The notes: a model not told the origin generated them from the sequence alone. A stretch of DNA of 7,913 nucleotides from DATJBC01 sp035515515 (GCA_035515515.1 DATJBC010000289.1:1-7913), one strand, 5' to 3'. Counted from the stretch's first letter, positions 1-6,517 are shown. Numbers and translations: made by a program.

Positions 1-430
1 AGATGGGCGACAGGTTGGCGTGGCACGCCCGCAGCAGGTCGAGGCGGTCGCTCATGTCCTTGGGGATGGTCTGCTCGTGGGGGAGGACGTCGCCGCCCGC
101 CGGCTCGCAGCCCAGGGCCCCGATCACGCCCGTGGTGGCCGGGCCCCCGGGGACGGTCATGCGGTAGGCGTAGAACGCCGCCCACGGGTCGGCCACCACG
201 ATGCCGTCCTCCTGCCACGACGCGAAGCGCCGGGCGGCCGCCTGGTAGCGGTCGAGCCCGGCCCGGAAGTCCTCCACGGGCAGCTCCACGTGGATGGCGT
301 TGGCCCCGTGGCGGGCGGCCAGCTCGGCGCGCTCGTCCGGCCCCACCACGTCGTAGGGCGGGGCGATCACCTTGTCGAGGGCGATGGACGGCTCGTAGCG
401 GAGCCCGGCGAAGGGCCGGAACCGGGGCAC
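1..430 (-). CDS. DUF1015 family protein, N-terminal part (cut by window edge)
   Basis: Reading the minus strand from a GTG whose first base is at 430 gives 143 open codons to the window edge. The protein starts VPRFRPFAGLRYEPS and continues with VIAPPYDVVGPDERAEL near residues 21-37. It later carries GDVLPHEQTIPKDMSDRLD and LLRACHANLSPI at the edge. The RPF..LRY opening, the APPYDV motif and the LPHE.T..K...DRL..L motif are hallmarks of DUF1015, whose full members are about 400 residues, so only about a third is present. The family is soluble and widespread, and its biochemical role is not settled; I do not assign one. In-frame GTGs at 448 and 469 are alternative starts, but 430 best fits the family N-terminus and lies six bases after a TACGCA hexamer. 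It is transcribed divergently from the MFS gene. The identification is confident. Confidence 0.88.
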   Translation of the reverse strand, partial: MPRFRPFAGLRYEPSIALDKVIAPPYDVVGPDERAELAARHGANAIHVELPVEDFRAGLDRYQAAARRFASWQEDGIVVADPWAAFYAYRMTVPGGPATTGVIGALGCEPAGGDVLPHEQTIPKDMSDRLDLLRACHANLSPI

Positions 431-436
431 CGGCCC

Positions 437-442
437 TGCGTA
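437..442 (-). promoter_or_regulatory. Possible -10 element of the DUF1015 gene
   Basis: On the minus strand TACGCA ends six bases before the GTG at 430. The position matches the -10-like hexamers before the other genes here, but the last base is A rather than T. It is weak on its own and supported only by the shared spacing. No clear Shine-Dalgarno sequence precedes the GTG. Confidence 0.35.
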
Positions 443-520
443 GCACACGTGCTCAGGGCAACGACACACCGCCACGGCCCCGGGGCCCCGGGGCGGACGG
501 GGGCGAATCTCACGTTGACG

Positions 521-526
521 TAAGGT
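521..526 (+). promoter_or_regulatory. Putative leaderless -10 (TAAGGT) of the MFS gene
   Basis: TAAGGT fits the TAnnnT actinobacterial -10 pattern. Seven bases separate it from the GTG at 534, so transcription would begin at or next to the start codon. It decides between the two possible starts: the TTG at 528 would lie upstream of the predicted transcript. No good -35 is visible 16-18 bases upstream. Confidence 0.6.
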
Positions 527-533
527 TTTGGCG

Positions 534-2270
534 GTGAGCACCCACCCCGAGCGCTACAAGTGGACCGTCCTCGTGAACACCACGCTCGGGGTCTTCATGG
601 CGCTGCTCAACACCTCGATCGTGATCATCTCCCTCCCTGCCATCTTCCGGGGGATTCACGTCGACCCCCTGCAGGCGTCGAACATCGGGCTGCTGCTGTG
701 GCTCCTGCAGGGCTACATGATCGTGACGGCGGTGCTGGTGGTGACCCTGGGGCGCATCGGCGACCTCTTCGGCCGGGTGCGGATGTACAACGCCGGGTTC
801 GCCGTGTTCACGCTGGGCTCGATCGCCCTGGCCGCCTCGCCCGTCTCGGGCTCGGGGGGCGCGCTCGTCCTCATCGCCCTGCGGATCCTCCAGGGGATCG
901 GCGGCGCGCTGATCATGGCCAATTCCATGGCCATCATCACCGACGCCTTCCCCGTGACCGAGCGGGGGATGGCGCTCGGGATCAACATCGTGGCGGGCAT
1001 CTCGGGGTCGTTCCTGGGCCTGTTGGTGGGCGGCCTCCTGTCCGCGGTGAACTGGCGCTGGGTCTTCCTGGTGAGCGTCCCCTTCGGGGTGGCGGGCACC
1101 CTGTGGGCCTTCCTCAAGCTGCGCGACACGGGGGTCCGGGCGCCCGCCCGCATCGACTGGTGGGGCAATGCCACCTTCGCCGTGGGCCTCGTGCTCGTCA
1201 TGGTCGGCCTCACCTACGGCCTCATGCCCTCGGGGGGCCACTCGACGGGATGGACCTCGCCCTGGGTGCTCCTGGAGCTGGTCGGCGGGCTGGCCACCCT
1301 GGTGGTCTTCGTGGTGGTGGAGGCCAGGGCGCGCGCCCCCATGCTCGACCTGTCGCTGTTCAAGGTGCGGGCCTTCACGGGCGCCGGCGTGGCCAACCTG
1401 CTGTCCAACATGGGCCGCGGCGGCCTGCAGTTCATGCTGGTGCTGTGGCTCCAGGGCATCTGGCTGCCCCTGCACGGCTACTCGTTCGCCTCGACCCCGC
1501 TGTGGTCGGGCATCTACATGGTGCCGCTGTCGGCCGGCTACCTGGCCTCGGGCCCCCTGGCGGGCCGGCTGTCGGACCGCTACGGCCAGCGGTGGTTCTC
1601 GACGGTGGGGATGCTGGGGGCGGCGGCCACGTTCATCGCGCTGTTGTTCGTGCCCATCAACTTCCACTACCCGCTGTTCGCCACGCTGATCCTCGTGAAC
1701 GGCGTCTTCGTGGGGCTGTTCTCGGCGCCCAACACCACCACCATGATGAACGCCGTGCCCGCCGACCAGCGGGGGGCGGCGTCGGGGATGCGGGCCACGT
1801 TCATGAACTCCGGCTTCGTGCTGTCCATCGGCATGTTCTTCTCGCTCATGATCGTGGGCCTGGCCGCCACCCTGCCGCACGCCATGCTGCACGGCCTCGA
1901 GGCCCAGGGCGTCCCGGCGTCGAGCGCCCAGCGGGTGGCCTCGCTGCCCCCCGTGGGCACGCTGTTCGCCGCCTTCCTGGGCTACAACCCCATGGGCACC
2001 CTGCTCGGCCACCACGTGCTCGCCCACATCGGGGCGGCGCGCGCCGCGGTGGTGACGGGCAAGCGCTTCTTCCCGTCGCTCATCGCCGGCCCGTTCCACC
2101 GGGGGCTGGTGGTGGCCTTCAGCGCCTCGGCCCTGCTGTGCGCGGCGGCCGCGGTGGCGAGCGTGTGGGCCGGCGACCCGACGGAGCCCCCTCCGGCGGC
2201 GCCCGCCGCGCCGGCCGAGGCCGCCATGGCGGCGGTGGGCGCTGCGCCGCTGGAGGCGGCCGACCGGTGA
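534..2270 (+). CDS. MFS exporter, DHA2 (EmrB/QacA-like) family
   Basis: A membrane protein of about 578 residues, predicted to export a drug-like or lipophilic compound across the cytoplasmic membrane. The length and hydrophobic pattern fit a 14-helix DHA2 transporter. Visible signatures are MFS motif A at about 73-83 (GRIGDLFGRVR), motif B with R117 (RILQGIGGAL), motif C at about 155-167 (GISGSFLGLLVGG) and a second-half motif-A copy (GRLSDRYGQ). A long loop with LPHAMLHGL and SLPPVGTLFAA precedes the last helix, and the C-terminus is an Ala/Pro tail. In helix 1 the usual acidic residue of the DHA2 motif (L-D-x-T-I-V-x-x-x-L-P) is Asn26 (LLNTSIVIISLP), so coupling may differ from proton-driven relatives. 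GTG 534 is preferred to TTG 528 because of the -10 at 521-526. The MerR gene follows at once, which suggests regulated efflux. The substrate is unknown. Confidence 0.9.
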   Translation: MSTHPERYKWTVLVNTTLGVFMALLNTSIVIISLPAIFRGIHVDPLQASNIGLLLWLLQGYMIVTAVLVVTLGRIGDLFGRVRMYNAGFAVFTLGSIALAASPVSGSGGALVLIALRILQGIGGALIMANSMAIITDAFPVTERGMALGINIVAGISGSFLGLLVGGLLSAVNWRWVFLVSVPFGVAGTLWAFLKLRDTGVRAPARIDWWGNATFAVGLVLVMVGLTYGLMPSGGHSTGWTSPWVLLELVGGLATLVVFVVVEARARAPMLDLSLFKVRAFTGAGVANLLSNMGRGGLQFMLVLWLQGIWLPLHGYSFASTPLWSGIYMVPLSAGYLASGPLAGRLSDRYGQRWFSTVGMLGAAATFIALLFVPINFHYPLFATLILVNGVFVGLFSAPNTTTMMNAVPADQRGAASGMRATFMNSGFVLSIGMFFSLMIVGLAATLPHAMLHGLEAQGVPASSAQRVASLPPVGTLFAAFLGYNPMGTLLGHHVLAHIGAARAAVVTGKRFFPSLIAGPFHRGLVVAFSASALLCAAAAVASVWAGDPTEPPPAAPAAPAEAAMAAVGAAPLEAADR

Positions 2271-2347
2271 GCACGCCGGGGCGGGGCGGGCAGGCGGGGG
2301 GGCGGCGACCCGGCGAGGTGGGTGCCGGGCGGCCGGGGGGGACGGGC

Positions 2348-2881
2348 GTGAGCTCCCCGGGCATGGCGCGCATCGGTGAGGTGGCCGCCCGGGCCGGCGT
2401 CTCGGTGCGCACGTTGCGCTACTACGAGGAGCTCGGCCTGCTGGCCCCCAGCGCGCACACCGCGGGCGGGGCGCGCCGCTACGCCGAGGAGGACGTGGCC
2501 CGCCTGCTGCGCATCCGCGAGCTCCAGGAGCTGCTCGGCTTCGACCTGGGGGAGATCGGCGACGTGCTGCGGGCCGAGGACGAGCTGGCCGACCTGCGGC
2601 GCGAGTACCACGGCACGGCGGGCGTCGCCCGCCGGCGGGCCATCGTGGCCGAGGCCATGGGCATCAACGCCCGCCTGCGCGCCGTGGTGCGCGCCAAGCA
2701 GGAGCGCCTGGACGCCATGATGCGCGACCTGGAGGCCACGGCCAGGCGCTACCGGGCGCGCGCCCGGGAGATGGCCGGCACGGCCCCGGCCCGCCCGGCG
2801 CGCGCCGGCGGGGCGCCCCGGGCCCGTCGGGCGCCGTCCGGCGACCTGGTGGAGCCCGGTTCGACGAGGCCCGGCCCGTAG
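2348..2881 (+). CDS. MerR-family transcriptional regulator
   Basis: A cytoplasmic DNA-binding protein of about 177 residues. The winged-helix domain is clear: ARIGEVAARAGVSVRTLRYY (residues 7-26 from this start), then EELGLLAP, the wing GGARRYAEEDVARL and the helix RIRELQELLGFDLGEIGDVL. A long charged helix (about 80-145) fits the antiparallel coiled coil used for dimerisation, followed by an Arg/Ala/Pro tail. There are no cysteines, so a metal sensor of the classic MerR/CueR kind is unlikely, and no large ligand domain is present. The start is uncertain. GTG 2348 has a G-rich stretch before it, ATG 2363 begins exactly at the conserved domain, and GTG 2267 would overlap the MFS stop (GTGA). 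Position just downstream of the exporter suggests it controls that gene; this is inference. Confidence 0.85.
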   Translation: MSSPGMARIGEVAARAGVSVRTLRYYEELGLLAPSAHTAGGARRYAEEDVARLLRIRELQELLGFDLGEIGDVLRAEDELADLRREYHGTAGVARRRAIVAEAMGINARLRAVVRAKQERLDAMMRDLEATARRYRARAREMAGTAPARPARAGGAPRARRAPSGDLVEPGSTRPGP

Positions 2882-2884
2882 ACT
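2879..2884 (+). promoter_or_regulatory. Putative leaderless -10 (TAGACT) of the phosphatidyltransferase gene
   Basis: TAGACT fits TAnnnT and is six bases before the GTG at 2891. Its first three bases are the TAG stop codon of the upstream merR gene. TTCGAC at 2860-2865 resembles a -35 but sits only 13 bases upstream, shorter than usual. Confidence 0.6.
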
Positions 2885-2890
2885 CGGGCC

Positions 2891-3541
2891 GTGGCCACGT
2901 CCGCGCCCGACGGGCCCCCCGCCGCCGCGTCCCCGCCCGACGCCCCCCCGGCCGGGGACGGCTCCGACCGCATCCTGACGGCGCCCAACGCCATCACCGC
3001 CGTGCGCCTGGCGTGCGTGCCGCTGTTCGTGTGGCTCCTCTTCGGCGCCCACCGCCAGACGGCGGCCGCCATCGTCCTGGCCGTGCTGGGCTCCACCGAC
3101 TGGGTGGACGGGTTCGTGGCCCGGCGCTTCCACCAGGTGTCCACCGTGGGCAAGGTCCTCGACCCCACCGCCGACCGGATCCTGGTGGGGACGGGGGTGG
3201 TGTCGGTGATCGTGGCGGGGGCGGTGCCGCTGTGGCTGGGCGTCGCCACGCTGGCCCGCGAGGCGCTGGTGTCGGGGGCGGTGCTCCTGCTGGCGTCGCT
3301 GGGCGCCGAGCGCATCGACGTGCTGTGGGTGGGCAAGGCGGGGACCTTCGGGCTCATGTTCGCCTATCCCACGTTCCTCCTCGCCCACGGACATGCCGGC
3401 TGGCAGGGCCCCTTCGAAGTGGTGGCCTGGGTGGCCGCCGTCCCCGGCCTGGCGCTGGCCTGGGTGGCCGCCGCGGCCTACGTCCCCGCCGCGCGCGGCG
3501 CGCTGGCGCGGGGCCGCGCGAACCGGGTGACGGCGGGGTAG
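2891..3541 (+). CDS. CDP-alcohol phosphatidyltransferase (phosphatidylglycerophosphate or cardiolipin synthase type)
   Basis: An integral membrane enzyme of 216 residues that moves a phosphatidyl group from CDP-diacylglycerol to an alcohol acceptor in phospholipid synthesis. The complete family signature is present: D70, D73-G74, A77-R78, G87, D91 and D95 with the expected spacing (DWVDGFVARRF, then VGKVLDPTADR). These residues bind the metal ions and CDP. Before it, APNAITAVRLACVPLFVWLL (31-50) is the typical first helix, and several hydrophobic segments follow. Residues 1-25 are Pro/Ala-rich and probably disordered. From memory, the mycobacterial gene near gcvH-garA is called pgsA2, and the Streptomyces gene beside a similar nucleotidyltransferase fusion (SCO1389) is a cardiolipin synthase. 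Either function is possible, so no symbol is given. No Shine-Dalgarno is visible; the start rests on the -10 at 2879 and the conserved frame. The next gene begins 18 bases after its stop. Confidence 0.9.
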   Translation: MATSAPDGPPAAASPPDAPPAGDGSDRILTAPNAITAVRLACVPLFVWLLFGAHRQTAAAIVLAVLGSTDWVDGFVARRFHQVSTVGKVLDPTADRILVGTGVVSVIVAGAVPLWLGVATLAREALVSGAVLLLASLGAERIDVLWVGKAGTFGLMFAYPTFLLAHGHAGWQGPFEVVAWVAAVPGLALAWVAAAAYVPAARGALARGRANRVTAG

Positions 3542-3544
3542 GGT
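3539..3544 (+). promoter_or_regulatory. Putative -10 (TAGGGT) of the guanylyltransferase-like fusion gene
   Basis: TAGGGT starts with the TAG stop codon of the preceding gene. It lies seven bases before the ATG at 3552, the same hexamer and spacing as at gcvH, and 15 bases before the main ATG at 3560. Transcription is therefore predicted to start at or near 3551-3552. Confidence 0.55.
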
Positions 3545-3551
3545 CGCCGTG

Positions 3552-3563
3552 ATGCCGGCATGA
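3552..3563 (+). other. Putative leaderless three-codon micro-ORF (Met-Pro-Ala-stop)
   Basis: ATG CCG GCA TGA reads from 3552. Its stop shares ATGA (3560-3563) with the start of the fusion gene, the classic overlap for translational coupling. Because the -10 at 3539-3544 predicts a transcript beginning at this ATG, ribosomes could load here and restart at 3560, where no Shine-Dalgarno is visible. This is inference from position only. Confidence 0.35.
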
Positions 3564-6046
3564 AGGCGGTGATCATGGCGGGCGGTGAGGGCACTCGCCT
3601 TCGTCCGCTCACCTCGAACCAGCCCAAGCCGATGCTCCCCATGGCCAACCGGCCCATGATGGAGCACGTCGTCAACCTCCTGCGCCAACACGGCTTCGAG
3701 GACATCGTGGTGACGGTGGCGTTCATGGCCAACGCCATCCGCAGCTACTTCGGGGACGGCTCGGACTTCGGCGTGCGCATGGTGTACGCCACCGAGGAGA
3801 CGCCGCTCGGCACGGCCGGCTCGGTGCGCAACGCCATGGACGAGCTCGACGAACGCTTCGTGGTGATCTCCGGCGACGTGCTGACCGACCTCGACCTGAC
3901 GTCGCTCGTCGACTACCACGCGTCGAAGGGCGCGCTCGCCACCATCGCGCTGAAGGCCGTCGAGGACCCTCTGGAGTTCGGCATCGTCATCACCCGCGAG
4001 GACGGGTCGATCGACCGCTTCCTGGAGAAGCCGACGTGGGGCCAGGTGTTCAGCGACACCATCAACACCGGGATCTACGTGCTCGAGCCCGCCGTCTTCG
4101 ACTACATCGCGCCGGGCCGTTCGGTGGACTTCTCCGAGGAGGTCTTCCCGGCCGTGCTCGAGCAGGGGAAGCCCATCTACGGGTACGTGGCCGAGGGCTA
4201 CTGGGAGGACGTGGGCACTCTCGACGCCTACCTGCGCGCCCACACCGACATCCTCGACGAGAAGGTGGCCGTCCAGATCGGCGGGTTCCCGCTGCGGCCC
4301 GGGGTGTGGCTGGGCAAGGGCGCCGAGGTGGCGCCCTCGGCCGACGTGCGGGGGCCGGCCATCATCGGCGACAACTGCCACGTGGGGGAGCACGCCGTGC
4401 TGGGGGAGTACTGCGTCATCGGGGCCAACGTGCGCATCGGCGACAACGCCTCGTTCGAGCGCACGGTGGTGCACGACCACGCCTTCCTCGGCCCCGGTGT
4501 GCGCCTCGACGGCTGCGTGCTGGGGCGCTCCTGCGACCTGCGCCAGGGGGCGCGCTGCGAGGAGGGCGTCGTGCTGGGCGACGAGACCTTCGTGGGCGCC
4601 CACGCCGTCATCAAGTCGGGCGTGAAGGTCTACCCCTTCAAGACCGTCGAGGCGGGGGCCACGGTCAACACGTCCATCGTGTGGGAGTCCCGGGGGCCGC
4701 GCAGCCTCTTCGGCCGCATGGGCGTGACCGGGCTGGCCAACGTGGACATCAGCCCGGAGCTGGTCATGCGCCTGTCGATGGCCTGGGCCAGCACGCTCGA
4801 GAAGGGCACCACGGTGGCGGCGTCACGCGACACGTCGCGCGCCGCGCGTGTGCTCAAGCGGGCGATGATCGTGGGCTGCAACGCGGCCGGCGTCGACGTG
4901 GAGGACCTCGAGGTCGCCACGGTGCCCGTCACGCGCTTCCAGGTCCGTTCGGGCCGCGGCCTCGGTGGCATCAGCGTCCGCCTCATGGACCGCGACCCCC
5001 AGAGCGTCATGATCCGCTTCTTCGACCAGGACGGCATCGACATCGCCGAGCCCGCCCAGCGCAAGATCGAGCGGCTGTACCACCGCGAGGAGTTCCGCCG
5101 CGCACTGGCGTCGGAGATCGGCGACATCGGCTACGCGCCCCGCGCCCTCGAGCTCTACACGGCCGCGCTGATCGACACCGTCGACGTCGACGCCATCGCC
5201 CGCTGCGGGTTCAAGATGGTGCTCGACTACTCCTTCGGCACGGCCAGCTTCGTGATGCCCAACGTGCTGGCCAAGCTGGGGGCCGAGGTGCTGGTGGTCA
5301 ACCCCTACGCGGCGACGGCCGCGGTGGTGGCCAGCGACCGCCGGGCGGCCGCCGAGCACGTGGCGGGCCTGGTGCGCGCCTCGGGGGCGCACCTCGGCGC
5401 GGTCATCGACGCCGGCGGCGAGCAGCTCACCCTGGTGGACGACGAGGGGCGCACCCTGTCGGACGACCAGGCGCTGTTGCTCCTGCTCGACCTGGTGGTG
5501 TCCACGACGCACCACGCCAAGGTGGCGCTGCCGGTGGCGGCCCCCATGGCGGCCGAGCAGCTGTGCGTGTCGGCCGAGGCCGAGATCCTGTGGACCAAGC
5601 TCTCGGCCACCCACCTCATGGAGGTGGCGGGCGCGGGCGGCGTCACCTTCGCCGCCAGCCAGATGGGGGGCTTCATCTTCCCGCGCTTTCTTCCCTCCTT
5701 CGACGCCGTGGCCACGCTCGTGCACACCCTCGACCTCCTGGCGCGCACCGGTGCGCAGATGTCGAAGCTCACCGAGCGGCTGCCGCCCATCAACATCGTC
5801 CACGAGGAGGTGGTCACACCGTGGGAGCAGAAGGGCACGGTGATGCGCACCATGGTGGAGCGGGCGCAGCGCCGTGACGTGATCCTCGTGGACGGGGTCA
5901 AGCTCCCCGAGCCCGACGGGTGGACGCTGGTGGTGCCCGACCCCGAGGAGCCGGTGACCCACGTGTGGGCCGAGGCCCCGAGCGAGTCCGAGGCCCGGGC
6001 CCGGGCCCAGGAGCACGCCATCCGCATCCGCCAGATGATGCGCTGA
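3560..6046 (+). CDS. Mannose-1-phosphate guanylyltransferase-like fusion with degenerate phosphomannomutase domain
   Basis: An 828-residue cytoplasmic protein in three parts. Residues 1-235 form a sugar-nucleotidyltransferase with an intact active site: GGEGTRLRPLT (8-18), K23 in QPKPMLP, D106 in SGDVLTD, EKP at 156-158, NTG at 169-171 and WEDVGT at 215-220. It probably makes GDP-mannose (or a related NDP-sugar) from sugar-1-phosphate and NTP. Residues about 245-375 are hexapeptide repeats of a left-handed beta-helix (PAIIGDNCHVGEHAVLGEYCVIGANVRIG as overlapping turns). Residues about 385-828 resemble phosphomannomutase/phosphoglucomutase, but the serine loop, metal loop, sugar loop and C-terminal phosphate loop all lack their key residues, so mutase activity is doubtful. 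Similar fusions of about 830 residues occur, from memory, in other actinobacteria and cyanobacteria. The product would feed mannosylated lipids or glycans. The start is ATG 3560, where MKAVIMAGG matches the family. Confidence 0.88.
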   Translation: MKAVIMAGGEGTRLRPLTSNQPKPMLPMANRPMMEHVVNLLRQHGFEDIVVTVAFMANAIRSYFGDGSDFGVRMVYATEETPLGTAGSVRNAMDELDERFVVISGDVLTDLDLTSLVDYHASKGALATIALKAVEDPLEFGIVITREDGSIDRFLEKPTWGQVFSDTINTGIYVLEPAVFDYIAPGRSVDFSEEVFPAVLEQGKPIYGYVAEGYWEDVGTLDAYLRAHTDILDEKVAVQIGGFPLRPGVWLGKGAEVAPSADVRGPAIIGDNCHVGEHAVLGEYCVIGANVRIGDNASFERTVVHDHAFLGPGVRLDGCVLGRSCDLRQGARCEEGVVLGDETFVGAHAVIKSGVKVYPFKTVEAGATVNTSIVWESRGPRSLFGRMGVTGLANVDISPELVMRLSMAWASTLEKGTTVAASRDTSRAARVLKRAMIVGCNAAGVDVEDLEVATVPVTRFQVRSGRGLGGISVRLMDRDPQSVMIRFFDQDGIDIAEPAQRKIERLYHREEFRRALASEIGDIGYAPRALELYTAALIDTVDVDAIARCGFKMVLDYSFGTASFVMPNVLAKLGAEVLVVNPYAATAAVVASDRRAAAEHVAGLVRASGAHLGAVIDAGGEQLTLVDDEGRTLSDDQALLLLLDLVVSTTHHAKVALPVAAPMAAEQLCVSAEAEILWTKLSATHLMEVAGAGGVTFAASQMGGFIFPRFLPSFDAVATLVHTLDLLARTGAQMSKLTERLPPINIVHEEVVTPWEQKGTVMRTMVERAQRRDVILVDGVKLPEPDGWTLVVPDPEEPVTHVWAEAPSESEARARAQEHAIRIRQMMR

Positions 6047-6047
6047 C

Positions 6048-6068
6048 GCCGGTGGTCGCAGGACCGGC
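6048..6068 (+). other. Short inverted repeat after the fusion gene
   Basis: GCCGGT (6048-6053) pairs with ACCGGC (6063-6068) around a nine-base loop, just after the stop at 6046 and upstream of the gcvH -10. The stem is only six base pairs with no T-run, so a terminator is not well supported. A protein-binding site overlapping the gcvH -35 region is another possibility. Confidence 0.25.
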
Positions 6069-6087
6069 ATCGCGAGGGCGATTCCGG

Positions 6088-6093
6088 TAGGGT
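6088..6093 (+). promoter_or_regulatory. Putative leaderless -10 (TAGGGT) of gcvH
   Basis: TAGGGT is seven bases before the ATG at 6101, and no Shine-Dalgarno lies between them. This is the clearest of the leaderless-type sites because the gene has a 54-base intergenic region to itself and no competing start codon. The -35 region is not recognisable. Confidence 0.65.
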
Positions 6094-6100
6094 CCCCGCC

Positions 6101-6481
6101 ATGCTGGTGCCCGACGAACTCCGGTACACCGCGGACCACGAGTGGGCGCGCGTCGTGGACGGCAAGGTCCGGGTGGGCATCACCGACTACGCCCAGGACG
6201 CGCTGGGCGACGTGGTCTACGTCGACCTTCCCGCGCTGGGCACCCGCGTCGAGGCGGGGGGCGCCCTGGGTGAGGTCGAGTCGACGAAGTCGGTGTCGGA
6301 GATCTACGCGCCGGTGGCCGGCGAGGTGGTCGCCGTCAACACCCGGCTGTCCGAATCACCCGAGTTGCTCAATTCCGACCCCTACGGCGAGGGATGGATC
6401 AGCGAGATCGCCGCGGACGACACATCGGCCGTCGACGCCTTGCTGGACGCGGCGCGCTACACGGCCCTCGTGGCCGAGTAG
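6101..6481 (+). CDS. gcvH: Glycine cleavage system H protein
   Basis: A 126-residue lipoyl carrier protein, the usual length for H proteins. It shuttles the aminomethyl group from the P protein to the T protein in glycine cleavage, through a lipoyl arm on a lysine. The lipoylation site is K63 in GEVESTKSVSEIYAP. Other family marks are the N-terminal LRYTADHEWA (7-16), VGITDYAQDALGD (25-37), and LLNSDPYGEGWI toward the C-terminus. No gcvT or gcvP is in this window, so it would work with enzymes encoded elsewhere or serve as a lipoyl relay. The gcvH-FHA-MerR order matches the mycobacterial Rv1826-Rv1827-Rv1828 block. The ATG is fixed by the family N-terminus and by the -10 seven bases upstream. 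Identification is very confident. Confidence 0.97.
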   Translation: MLVPDELRYTADHEWARVVDGKVRVGITDYAQDALGDVVYVDLPALGTRVEAGGALGEVESTKSVSEIYAPVAGEVVAVNTRLSESPELLNSDPYGEGWISEIAADDTSAVDALLDAARYTALVAE

Positions 6482-6502
6482 TCCCAGGCCAGACGGGGTC
6501 CG

Positions 6503-6508
6503 AGGAGG
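6503..6508 (+). promoter_or_regulatory. Strong Shine-Dalgarno (AGGAGG) before the FHA gene
   Basis: AGGAGG lies seven bases before the GTG at 6516, an ideal distance, and is the only perfect Shine-Dalgarno before a gene in this window. It favours 6516 over the GTG at 6525 when the gene is read from a longer transcript, such as read-through from gcvH. Confidence 0.6.
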
Positions 6509-6511
6509 GGC

Positions 6512-6517
6512 TAGCGT
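6512..6517 (+). promoter_or_regulatory. Putative leaderless -10 (TAGCGT) of the FHA gene
   Basis: TAGCGT sits seven bases before the in-frame GTG at 6525, matching the spacing at gcvH and the MFS gene. It overlaps the GTG at 6516, so a transcript from it could only use 6525. It may give a second, three-residue-shorter form of the protein. Confidence 0.45.

Larger units (their letters stand above)
431..533. promoter_or_regulatory. Divergent intergenic region with GC palindrome
   Basis: These 103 bases separate the minus-strand DUF1015 gene from the plus-strand MFS gene and must hold both promoters. Positions 478-493 read CCCCGGGGCCCCGGGG, a perfect 16-base palindrome made of two tandem 8-base palindromes. 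It lies just upstream of where a -35 for the MFS promoter would fall. It could be an operator, for example for the MerR protein encoded after the MFS gene, but in DNA this GC-rich it may be chance. Confidence 0.4.

Noticed and set aside
515..520. TTGACG as a -35 element for the exporter gene
   Set aside because: It directly abuts the TAAGGT hexamer, with none of the roughly 17-base spacing needed for polymerase.
20..523. Plus-strand open frame of 167 codons at the left edge
   Set aside because: The minus strand of the same bases encodes a recognisable DUF1015 protein; the plus frame has no family resemblance.
510..2099. Minus-strand open frame of 529 codons opposite the exporter gene
   Set aside because: It is low-complexity, His/Gln/Arg-rich and antisense to a clear transporter; a compositional shadow.
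560..2347. Long upstream extension of the MerR reading frame through the exporter gene
   Set aside because: The exporter frame has clear transmembrane motifs there, and the extension is low-complexity. Only starts from 2267 onward are plausible for the regulator.
1982..4603. Very long minus-strand open frame of 873 codons
   Set aside because: It is antisense to four well-identified genes, is rich in His, Arg, Gly and Ala as expected from the complementary strand of GC-rich coding DNA, and shows no recognisable domain.
4823..6139. Minus-strand open frame of 438 codons opposite the fusion gene
   Set aside because: It has the same shadow composition, and the plus strand here encodes an identifiable domain.
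6270..6515. Upstream extension of the FHA reading frame into gcvH
   Set aside because: It overlaps the conserved lipoyl protein in another frame; the zinc ribbon just after 6516 marks the true start region.
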